Assembly (NCBI GenBank): GCA_902611465.1 | Contig: CACLZS010000005.1 | Coordinates: 1 to 59,268, forward strand | Direction: 5' to 3' | DNA length: 59,268 bases | Source: an uncultured Pelagibacteraceae bacterium | GTDB lineage: Bacteria; Pseudomonadota; Alphaproteobacteria; Pelagibacterales; Pelagibacteraceae | Shown: piece after piece, positions 27,396-34,221 of the stretch | How positions within the stretch are numbered: position 1 is the first letter of the stretch | Layout of the letters: every line of letters begins with the position of its first letter | Program-made: the position numbers and the translations under genes | Notes under the pieces: model-generated | What the model was told of the DNA's origin: nothing | Database searches by the model: none | What the model saw: the letters and a program-made list of their open reading frames with translations, nothing else

Positions 27396-28024
27396 TGGCT
27401 CAAAAAGATGTAGGAAATAAAGTTCCAATTTACAAACTAAAAGAAACAAAAGAGGTAATGGATTTTTATGACGAATGGGGTCAGAATAATAAATATGATC
27501 AAGACATGGTTGATTGGAATTATACTGGTCCAAAAGAAACAGCGGAAGTTTTTAATAAACATCAAAAAGAAAAAGATATCGATATTTATGATGCCGGATG
27601 TGGAACCGGATTGGTTGGTGTTGAATTAAAAAAGTATGGTTTTGCTAATTTTTTTGGTGCCGATCTATCCCAAAAACTTTTAGATTTGGTTCCAAAAAAT
27701 CTTTATAAAAAATTAGATAAAGTTGATTTAAATAAACCAATCAATGAAAAAAATGATCAATATGATGCTTTAATGTGTGTGGGCACATTTACTTTTGGAC
27801 ATGTAAAACCACCTGCATTAGACGAGTTTATTAGAATTACTAAAAATAAAGGTTTAATTTGTTTCACTATAAATGAAGGAATATATGAGGAATATGGATT
27901 TGATAAAAAAATTAAACAATTAAAAAATGAAAATAAATGGAAAGAAATAGAGTTTTTTAAATCTGATTATATTGCCAGTAAAGATGTAAATGCATGGCTT
28001 GGCCTATATGAGTTGACAAAATAA
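27395..28024 (+). CDS. Class I SAM-dependent methyltransferase
   Basis: 209 residues with a Rossmann methyltransferase core. Motif I is DIYDAGCGTGLVGVEL near residue 68, the acidic motif II is FFGADLSQKLLDL, and the region YDALMCVGTFTFGHVKPPAL corresponds to motif IV/post-IV. The layout recalls the METTL27/Williams-Beuren-type small methyltransferases. It overlaps the dimethylglycine-dehydrogenase-like gene by one base and precedes the Rieske gene by 1 base. Substrate unknown; a role in making or using a methylated amine is inferred only from context. Confidence 0.82.
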   Translation: MAQKDVGNKVPIYKLKETKEVMDFYDEWGQNNKYDQDMVDWNYTGPKETAEVFNKHQKEKDIDIYDAGCGTGLVGVELKKYGFANFFGADLSQKLLDLVPKNLYKKLDKVDLNKPINEKNDQYDALMCVGTFTFGHVKPPALDEFIRITKNKGLICFTINEGIYEEYGFDKKIKQLKNENKWKEIEFFKSDYIASKDVNAWLGLYELTK

Positions 28025-28025
28025 A

Positions 28026-29201
28026 ATGTCAGCAATTTATAAAATAATAGATAAAAAAAAATTAGATATAGTTAAGAGACCAATTTCTAAAGCACATGGA
28101 CTTCCCAATGAATGTTATACAAGAAAAGATTATACTTTAATAGAAAGAGAAAAAATATTTGAAAATAAATGGACAGTAATAGGAGTAGCAAGTTCTTTGC
28201 CAAATATCGGTGATGTAAAACCATTTAATTTGTTAGGACTTCCATTATTTTTAATCAGAAATAAAAAAAATCAAATAAAAGTTTTTCACAACGTCTGTAG
28301 TCATAGAGGAGTAAAGTTAGTAAACAAAAAAGGTAATATTAGAAACGTTATTAGATGTCCTTATCATTCATGGTCATACACATCAGATGGAAAGCTAATT
28401 GCAACACCTCACATAGGTGGGATGAACAAACATAGTAGTGCAAAATTTAAAAAAAATAAGAACAATCTAAAAGAAATAAGATCATATGTTTGGTTAGATT
28501 TAATTTTTATTAATATTAGAAATAATGAAATTCCATTTGAAAAATATATTAAACCATTGAGTGATAGATGGTCAAAATTTTGGAAAATAAAAGATAGAAA
28601 ATTAATTAATCATGCAAGTGATTTTGGTTATTTTAAATTGAATGCAAAATGTAATTGGAAATTTGCGATTGAAAATTACTGTGAAAGTTATCATTTGCCG
28701 TGGGTTCACCCAGGTCTAAATACTTATTCAAAATTAGAAGATCATTATCATATTCAAGGATTGCCAAACCGTTTTGCAGGCCAGGGCACTGTTGTTTATA
28801 ATCCAAAATTTAAAGGAAAGGAAAAATTTCCCTGTTTTCCGAACTGGCCAAAAGATAAAGAAAATATCGCAGAATATGTAGCTTTATTTCCTAATGTTAT
28901 GCTAGGTATACATAAAGACCATTTCTACGCGTATTGGTTAGAACCTATTAATCATAAAAAAACTTTAGAACATATGGAAATATATTATGTAGGTGAAAAA
29001 GCCTCAAAAGCTCAAGAATTTAAACCACTAAGAAAACAAAATCTTAAATTGTGGGAAAGTATTCAAAAAGAAGACGTAGATATAATTCAAAGAATGCAAT
29101 TAGGCCGCAACTCCCATGCATATAATGGTGGAAATTTTTCTCCTGATATGGATAATCCAACGCACCAATTTCATAAATGGGTTGCATCTAACCTTATGTA
29201 G
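28026..29201 (+). CDS. Rieske-type oxygenase alpha subunit (choline/glycine betaine/carnitine monooxygenase-like)
   Basis: 391 residues. The Rieske [2Fe-2S] ligands C91-x-H93 (NVCSHRG) and C111-x2-H114 (CPYHSW) have the exact 17-residue spacing of the family. The mononuclear iron motif IENYCESYHLPWVHPG supplies H223 and H228. These are typical of quaternary-ammonium monooxygenases such as GbcA, which demethylates glycine betaine to dimethylglycine and formaldehyde. No ferredoxin-reductase partner (GbcB) lies nearby. Linkage to bhmT and a dimethylglycine dehydrogenase supports a methylamine-type substrate, but aromatic or other substrates are possible. Confidence 0.87.
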   Translation: MSAIYKIIDKKKLDIVKRPISKAHGLPNECYTRKDYTLIEREKIFENKWTVIGVASSLPNIGDVKPFNLLGLPLFLIRNKKNQIKVFHNVCSHRGVKLVNKKGNIRNVIRCPYHSWSYTSDGKLIATPHIGGMNKHSSAKFKKNKNNLKEIRSYVWLDLIFINIRNNEIPFEKYIKPLSDRWSKFWKIKDRKLINHASDFGYFKLNAKCNWKFAIENYCESYHLPWVHPGLNTYSKLEDHYHIQGLPNRFAGQGTVVYNPKFKGKEKFPCFPNWPKDKENIAEYVALFPNVMLGIHKDHFYAYWLEPINHKKTLEHMEIYYVGEKASKAQEFKPLRKQNLKLWESIQKEDVDIIQRMQLGRNSHAYNGGNFSPDMDNPTHQFHKWVASNLM

Positions 29202-29215
29202 AAAGAGAGATTAAT

Positions 29216-29656
29216 ATGTATAGACCTTTGCCAGACGAATTAACAATAAAGAGTTCTCCAATTGAAGGTTTAGGATTATTCGCAACTAAAGAAATTAAAG
29301 CTAACACTTTTATTGGTATAACTCACATAAGAGATGAGCAGTTTGAAAATAAATATATAAGAACTCCATTAGGTGGTTTTTATAATCATTCTGATAGTCC
29401 CACAGTTCAAAGAATGGTATCTAATATTTTACCTACATTAAAATTTGGTGATCCAATTGATCCTACTGCAAAAGCAAAGAAGTTTAATGAGAACGATGAT
29501 AACCTAGAAAACATGTATTATAATTTAAGAGAGAAACCAGACGCAAAATATTTTTTTATGGTTTCAATTAAAGATTTGAAGCCCGGAGATGAGCTTTGTG
29601 CAAATTATAATTTATACACCTATCCAAAGACAGGAGTAGGTGTACAGATGTTATAG
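29216..29656 (+). CDS. SET-domain protein
   Basis: 146 residues comprising little more than a SET domain. SSPIEGLGLFATKEIKANTF is the N-terminal SET-N motif, GFYNHSDSP the NHS pseudoknot motif, and PGDELCANYNLYTYP the C-terminal Gly-Asp-Glu-x-x-x-x-Tyr. SET proteins usually methylate lysines; bacterial ones are uncommon and few have known targets. It sits in the middle of an osmolyte operon, 14 bases after the Rieske gene and 2 bases before the DddP-like gene. An AAAGAGAGA stretch just upstream may be its ribosome site. Target unknown. Confidence 0.85.
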   Translation: MYRPLPDELTIKSSPIEGLGLFATKEIKANTFIGITHIRDEQFENKYIRTPLGGFYNHSDSPTVQRMVSNILPTLKFGDPIDPTAKAKKFNENDDNLENMYYNLREKPDAKYFFMVSIKDLKPGDELCANYNLYTYPKTGVGVQML

Positions 29657-29658
29657 GA

Positions 29659-30894
29659 ATGAAGTTTAATAGAAAAATTCTTTTAGAAACCCAACCTACT
29701 AAGAAATATATATCAAAAAAAAGATTTAGAGAAGATGAAATAGATTTCGATAAACTTAGATCTTATAGACTTGACAGAGTAAGAAATGAATTAAAGAAAA
29801 ATAATATTGAAGCATGTATTTTATTTGATCCAGTAAATGTAAGGTATGCATTAGACACCGTAAATATGAGTGTTTATAATATGCATAATCTTACAAGGTA
29901 TTGTTTTATCCCTGTTGATGGTCCTACAATATTGTATGAATATTTTAATTGTGAAATATTATCTAAAGGTCTTGATTTAATAGATGAAATAAGACCAGCA
30001 ATTACTTGGGATTATTTTAGTAATGGAGACCAATCAGAATTACAACTAAAAAAATGGGTTAATGAAGTTGATGATTTATCTAATACATATTTTAAAAGTA
30101 AAAAAATTGCAATTGATGTTATCAATGGTCCAGCTGTAAATGAACTGAATAAAAAAGGTATTAAAGTTTTAGAGGCAAAAAAAATTCTTGAGCAAGCTAG
30201 GGTAATTAAATCCTCTGAAGAAATTAAATGTATGCGTGCAGCTTTAGATGTTGCTGATGTTGGAATAATTAAAATGAGAGATTACTTGAAATCAGGAATT
30301 ACAGAGGATGAGCTATGGTCTATTTTACATAAAACAAACATTGAAAATGGTGGAGAATGGATAGAATGTAGAATTTTATCTTCGGGCTCTAGAACTAATC
30401 CTTGGATGCAAGAAAGTAGTAATAAAATTATACAAGATGGTGAAATAGTGTCTTTTGATACAGACATGGTTGGCCCGTATGGATATTGTGCTGATATTTC
30501 AAGAGCATTTGTTTGTGGAAATAAATTCAACGAAAATCAAAAGAAATTATATCAAACAGCTGTTGAGCAAATAGATTATAATTCAAGATTGATTAAAGCT
30601 GGGGTAACGTTTAAAGAGTTTACAGAAAAAGCATGGATACTTCCTAGTAAATATTATGGAAATAGATACTCTGTTATGCTTCATGGCATAGGCTTATGTG
30701 ACGAATGGCCTGCAATTAGATATCCAACTGATGGAGGAGAAAGAAGTGGTACATTTCAGAAAAATATGACAATTACTTTAGAAAGTTATATTGGAGAAGT
30801 CGGAGGGAATGAAGGAGTGAAATTAGAACAGCAATATTTAGTTGGTGAGAATGGATTAGAGTTAATGTCTCATCATCCATTAGAAAAAATTTAA
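29659..30894 (+). CDS. DddP-like M24-family metalloenzyme (candidate DMSP lyase)
   Basis: 411 residues with the creatinase/pita-bread fold. The metal ligands of DMSP lyase DddP have counterparts with matching spacing: D267-x-D269 in SFDTDMVG, D279 in YCADISR (10 residues on, whereas ordinary aminopeptidases have 11), H342 in MLHGIGLCD, E375 in LESYIGE and E390 in VKLEQQY. D348, six residues after the His, matches the proposed DddP catalytic Asp377. The IECRILSSGSRTNPWMQES stretch also resembles DddP as I remember it. The alternative is a creatinase or prolidase. It overlaps the following kinase gene by one base. DMSP cleavage would yield DMS and acrylate. Confidence 0.75.
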   Translation: MKFNRKILLETQPTKKYISKKRFREDEIDFDKLRSYRLDRVRNELKKNNIEACILFDPVNVRYALDTVNMSVYNMHNLTRYCFIPVDGPTILYEYFNCEILSKGLDLIDEIRPAITWDYFSNGDQSELQLKKWVNEVDDLSNTYFKSKKIAIDVINGPAVNELNKKGIKVLEAKKILEQARVIKSSEEIKCMRAALDVADVGIIKMRDYLKSGITEDELWSILHKTNIENGGEWIECRILSSGSRTNPWMQESSNKIIQDGEIVSFDTDMVGPYGYCADISRAFVCGNKFNENQKKLYQTAVEQIDYNSRLIKAGVTFKEFTEKAWILPSKYYGNRYSVMLHGIGLCDEWPAIRYPTDGGERSGTFQKNMTITLESYIGEVGGNEGVKLEQQYLVGENGLELMSHHPLEKI

Positions 30895-31301
30895 TGAAAA
30901 TAATTTTAATTATGGGTTTGCCTGGGGCTGGCAAAACAACATTGGCAGACGAACTAGCCCCTAAACTCAATGCAAAAAGATTAAATGCTGACGAGGTTAG
31001 AAAAGCAGCAAATGATTGGGATTTTTCAGAAGAAGGTAGAAAAAGACAGGCAAAAAGAATGGCTGACTTTGCTTTGGAATTAAAAAAACAGGGAAATTAT
31101 GTTGTAGCAGATTTTATTTGCCCAACACCTGAGGCAAGAAAATTATTTCCAGCAGATTTTGTGATTTGGGTAGATACGATCAATGAAGGAAGGTTTGAAG
31201 ATACTAATCAAATGTTTGTCAAACCTGAAAAATTTGATTTTCATGTAACTACTCAAAATGCTAAGGTTTGGACTGATAAAATAATTAAGGAGATATCATA
31301 A
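30894..31301 (+). CDS. Adenylylsulfate-kinase-like P-loop kinase
   Basis: 135 residues, shorter than CysC (about 200). The P-loop GLPGAGKTT is at residues 8-16. LNADEVRKAANDWDFSEEGR resembles the APS-kinase LDGDNVR...GFSxxDR region, and VVADFICPTPEARKLF its I-S-P/R strand. The C-terminal substrate lid is reduced. APS kinase phosphorylates adenylyl sulfate, but related small kinases act on other alcohols. It is coupled by one-base overlaps to both neighbours: the DddP-like gene and a small nucleotidyltransferase. Kinase fold is clear; substrate unknown. Confidence 0.8.
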   Translation: MKIILIMGLPGAGKTTLADELAPKLNAKRLNADEVRKAANDWDFSEEGRKRQAKRMADFALELKKQGNYVVADFICPTPEARKLFPADFVIWVDTINEGRFEDTNQMFVKPEKFDFHVTTQNAKVWTDKIIKEIS

Positions 31302-31675
31302 TGAGTTATGAATGGGATAATAAAAAACCAACAGCACAAATGCTTGGAAGATGGCAACCTTTTCATGAGGGTCACTATACATTATTTAGAGAGATCATAA
31401 AAAAAACTGGTCAAGTGTGTATTCAAATAAGAGATGTACAAGGAGTTGATGATAATCCATTCGACTTTGAAACTGTAAAAAAAAATATTGAAGATAAATT
31501 AAATCCAGAGTTTGAAGGAAGATTCAAAATAATGATGGTCCCAAACATTACAAATATTTGTTACGGAAGAGGAGTGGGCTATAAAATTGAGGAGATCGTA
31601 TTATCTGAAGAAATACAGAAAATTTCAGCCACAAAAATTAGAGCTAAAATGCGTGAAGATGGAGAATTAAAATAA
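31301..31675 (+). CDS. Small nucleotidyltransferase (HxGH superfamily)
   Basis: 124 residues. GRWQPFHEGHYTLF contains the HxGH nucleotide-binding motif (H22, H25), and ISATKIRAKM near the C-terminus is the ISxTxxR motif of NMN/cytidylyl/pantetheine adenylyltransferases. It is far too small to be ATP sulfurylase. Reaction type: transfer of AMP or CMP to a phosphorylated acceptor. Overlap with the upstream kinase suggests a two-step phosphorylate-then-nucleotidylate pair acting on one small molecule (inference). Substrate unknown. Confidence 0.82.
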   Translation: MSYEWDNKKPTAQMLGRWQPFHEGHYTLFREIIKKTGQVCIQIRDVQGVDDNPFDFETVKKNIEDKLNPEFEGRFKIMMVPNITNICYGRGVGYKIEEIVLSEEIQKISATKIRAKMREDGELK

Positions 31676-31689
31676 TTATAAACTTCAAT

Positions 31690-32463
31690 ATGAATGTAAA
31701 AACAAGAAAATTAGGTAAGGGAATTACAAATGTGGTAATTAATGATCCTAAAACCTACAATTCTCTGTCATTTAAAACTTTAAGAGATCTTTTAAATACA
31801 TTTATTCGGTTAGATAAAGATAATGATACTAGGGTAATAATATTAGAAGGTTCCGGTAAAGGTTTTAGCGCTGGTCATAATCTTAAAGAAGTAGGTGGAA
31901 TAAAAAATCGGTCAAATCACCTTAAATTATTTAATCTTTGTTCAAAATTAATGATGAAAATTGTTGAAGGAAAGAAACCAGTTATTGCAAAAGTGCATGG
32001 TGCAGCTTACGCGGCCGGATGTCAGTTAGCTGCAAGTTGTGACCTTGCATACAGCACAACAACAGCTACATTTGCAACACCTGGAGTAAATATTGGATTG
32101 TTTTGTAGCACGCCAATGGTTGCTGTTAGTAGAAAGGTGACTAGAAAAATTATGATGAAGATGCTTTTAACTGGAGAGCCAATAAATGCTAAATATGCAA
32201 AAGATATTGGTTTAATTAATGATTGTTTTTCAAGTAAAAAACTTAATTCAGAAGTTTTAAAAATTGCAAAAACCATTTCTTCAAAATCAAATTTAACAAT
32301 TAAAATTGGTAAACAAGCTTTCTACAAACAATTAGAAATGCCATTAGGAGATGCATACAAATTTACGAGTAAAATGATGACTTTAAATATGGCTTCACAA
32401 GATGCAAAAGAGGGAATATCAGCTTTTTTACAAAAAAGAAAACCTAACTGGAAAAATAAATAA
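31690..32463 (+). CDS. Crotonase-fold protein, ECHDC3-like, lacking both catalytic glutamates
   Basis: 257 residues of the enoyl-CoA hydratase/isomerase fold. The CoA-binding loop GSGKGFSAGHNL lies near residue 54, and the oxyanion region is AAYAAGCQLAASCDLAYS. The two catalytic Glu of enoyl-CoA hydratase are replaced by Q112 and G132 (ATPGVNIGLFCSTP). This matches the ECHDC3-type subgroup, not a standard hydratase. It may bind an acyl-CoA or perform another reaction. It lies 14 bases after the nucleotidyltransferase gene and 21 bases before a CoA-binding-domain gene, a suggestive pairing. Confidence 0.85.
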   Translation: MNVKTRKLGKGITNVVINDPKTYNSLSFKTLRDLLNTFIRLDKDNDTRVIILEGSGKGFSAGHNLKEVGGIKNRSNHLKLFNLCSKLMMKIVEGKKPVIAKVHGAAYAAGCQLAASCDLAYSTTTATFATPGVNIGLFCSTPMVAVSRKVTRKIMMKMLLTGEPINAKYAKDIGLINDCFSSKKLNSEVLKIAKTISSKSNLTIKIGKQAFYKQLEMPLGDAYKFTSKMMTLNMASQDAKEGISAFLQKRKPNWKNK

Positions 32464-32484
32464 TAATTATTTTAAATTTAAATT

Positions 32485-32952
32485 ATGAACGACGATCAAA
32501 TTAAATCCATTTTAAGAAAATCAAAAGTCATTGCAATGATTGGCGTAAGTTCTGAGAAAAAAGGGGAAGATAAAAAAAATCTTAAAAGAAAACCTGCAAA
32601 CGTAGTCATGAAGTATATGCAAAACTTTGGTTATAAAGTGATACCTATCAACCCTTTTGCAGTAGGTGAAATTGTAAATGGTGAACCAATGGTTGAAAGC
32701 TTGAATAATGTTAAAGAAGAGATCGATATAGTTGATGTTTTTAGACCTTCAAGCGAAGCAGAGGGCATTGCAAAAGAAGCAATTCAAAAAGGAACTAAAG
32801 TATTATGGTTACAGTATGGGATTCATAGCGATGAGGCTCAAGTGATTGCTAACAAAGAAAATATTGAATTTATTTCTAACAGATGCATAAAGCAGGAATA
32901 TCAAAAACTTTTTCAAAAATCTAATCCAGTTTTTCCAGTTCTAAAAGATTAA
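32485..32952 (+). CDS. CoA-binding-domain protein (YccU-like)
   Basis: 155 residues forming a single CoA_binding_2 Rossmann domain. KVIAMIGVSSEKKGEDKKN is the N-terminal loop, VMKYMQNFGYKVIPINPF the following helix-strand, and EIDIVDVFRPSSEAEGIAKE and VLWLQYGIHSDEAQ the later conserved segments. Members resemble the N-terminal domain of ADP-forming acyl-CoA synthetases without a catalytic domain; function is not established. It overlaps the next gene by one base. Confidence 0.88.
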   Translation: MNDDQIKSILRKSKVIAMIGVSSEKKGEDKKNLKRKPANVVMKYMQNFGYKVIPINPFAVGEIVNGEPMVESLNNVKEEIDIVDVFRPSSEAEGIAKEAIQKGTKVLWLQYGIHSDEAQVIANKENIEFISNRCIKQEYQKLFQKSNPVFPVLKD

Positions 32953-33521
32953 TGAAAAAAGTATTTTTGGTTTATGGTCATTATAATGAAAAATCTTTCA
33001 ATTCAGCAATCAAAGATGCGTTTATAAAATCAGCAGAAGAAAAAGGTCATTCAGTAGAATGTATAGATTTATATAAAGTAAAGTTTAATCCAGTATATGC
33101 TGGTGAAAAAGCTGACGAAGTAGTTCTAGATCACAGAAAAAAAATAGATGAATCTGATTTAATTGTCCTTGTAGCACCTATTTGGAACTATAGAATGCCA
33201 GCAATATTAGAGGGTTGGATAGATAAAGTATTAGCACCACCTTGGGCTTTTTCTTTTAAGAAACTTATCGGTAACCATGGATATGCTGTAGGAAAACTAA
33301 AAAGTAAAAAAGCTATAATTTTCTGCACATATGGCTCTCCAAGATTTTCAATTACAGATTTTTTTTTAAATTTACCCCTCAGAAGAATTAAAAAAGGTAT
33401 TTTTAATAAGTGTGGTATTTATGACATTGCCTATAAACGATATTTTGCTGTACCATTTGTCTCAAATGAAAAAAGAATTGAATTTTTGGAAGATGTTAAA
33501 AATACAGCCAGCAATCTATAG
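32952..33521 (+). CDS. NAD(P)H-quinone-reductase-like flavodoxin-fold protein
   Basis: 189 residues of the NQO1/KefF/MdaB flavodoxin-like fold. VFLVYGHYNEKSFNSAIKDA is the FMN/FAD phosphate-binding start, VLVAPIWNYRMPAILEGWID the W-x-x-P-A-x-L-K-G-x-x-D family motif, and AIIFCTYGSP the later flavin loop. It probably reduces quinones or electrophiles with NAD(P)H in the cytosol. Its last 29 bases overlap the start of the DUF4864 gene. Confidence 0.85.
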   Translation: MKKVFLVYGHYNEKSFNSAIKDAFIKSAEEKGHSVECIDLYKVKFNPVYAGEKADEVVLDHRKKIDESDLIVLVAPIWNYRMPAILEGWIDKVLAPPWAFSFKKLIGNHGYAVGKLKSKKAIIFCTYGSPRFSITDFFLNLPLRRIKKGIFNKCGIYDIAYKRYFAVPFVSNEKRIEFLEDVKNTASNL

Positions 33522-33966
33522 CATCTTATTTCTATTAATTTTTTCTTTAAATGAATTATCTGCCGAGATAAGAAAACCAAACCCAGAGATAAAACCAAAA
33601 GAAGTTATTGAGATACAACTGAATGCTTTAATGAGGAACGATAGTCCCGAAAAAGACAGCGGTATCATTCAAACCTGGTTTTTTGCTCACCCAAACAATC
33701 AAAGAGTTACAGGACCTATTGAGAGATTTAAAAACATGATAAAGACCGATTCTTATTCAATGCTTTTAAACCACGAAAATTATGAAATTGTAGAAGTTTA
33801 TAAATCAAAAGGTGTATCGACATTTGAAGTAACCATTATGGACAAGGATAAAAAATATTACAAATTTAAATGGCAAGTTGAAAAATACGAAGTTGATGGA
33901 TTTTTAAAAAATTGTTGGCTCACTACTGCAGTATCTCAACCAATGCCAATGGGCTCTTCTATTTAA
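33493..33966 (+). CDS. DUF4864 family secreted protein
   Basis: 157 residues from the ATG at 33493. This start is preferred to upstream in-frame Mets because it places a signal peptide (MLKIQPAIYSILFLLIFSLN, cleavage near LSA) at the N-terminus; it overlaps the oxidoreductase gene by 29 bases. The mature part with KEVIEIQLNALMRNDSPEKD and WFFAHPNNQRVTGPIERFKN fits DUF4864, an NTF2-like exported domain of unknown function. The C-terminus contains a lone Cys in KNCWLTTAV. Confidence 0.72.
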   Translation: MLKIQPAIYSILFLLIFSLNELSAEIRKPNPEIKPKEVIEIQLNALMRNDSPEKDSGIIQTWFFAHPNNQRVTGPIERFKNMIKTDSYSMLLNHENYEIVEVYKSKGVSTFEVTIMDKDKKYYKFKWQVEKYEVDGFLKNCWLTTAVSQPMPMGSSI

Positions 33967-34181
33967 TGAAAAAACCAAGTTTTCCAGTACGAATTGCAAT
34001 ACTTATGGCAATTCTTTGTATCCCACCGATTGGTGCCACCCAGATAGGTTGGTATTATTTTGGACAAACTATGGGAGTAAATTTTGGTATGGCTGCAGGA
34101 GTGGTGAGTGTAATAACTGCCGCATATTTAATGTACCAAATGGGTTGGAGAGATGACGATGATGATGATTATCCCTATTAG
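33966..34181 (+). CDS. Small two-helix membrane protein with poly-Asp tail
   Basis: 71 residues from the ATG at 33966, which overlaps the DUF4864 stop by one base; a longer start at 33912 lies inside the DUF4864 gene and is unlikely. Two hydrophobic helices (VRIAILMAILCIPPIGA and MAAGVVSVITAAYLMYQM) are followed by a cytosol- or periplasm-exposed tail RDDDDDDYPY. The run of six Asp could bind a divalent metal. No family is recognised. Confidence 0.75.
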   Translation: MKKPSFPVRIAILMAILCIPPIGATQIGWYYFGQTMGVNFGMAAGVVSVITAAYLMYQMGWRDDDDDDYPY

Positions 34182-34221
34182 AATTATGTTTAGTTTATAA
34201 GAAAAATTTAGTAAAAATCGC

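Noticed and set aside
30894-31675. Sulfate activation (ATP sulfurylase plus APS kinase)
   Set aside because: The 124-residue nucleotidyltransferase is too small for ATP sulfurylase, the kinase lacks the CysC C-terminal part, and SAR11 is known to depend on reduced sulfur.
33412-33492. N-terminal extension of the DUF4864 protein
   Set aside because: The upstream in-frame codons lie within the oxidoreductase gene and would bury the signal peptide.
33912-33965. N-terminal extension of the small poly-Asp membrane protein
   Set aside because: It overlaps the DUF4864 coding region; the ATG at 33966 gives the usual one-base overlap.
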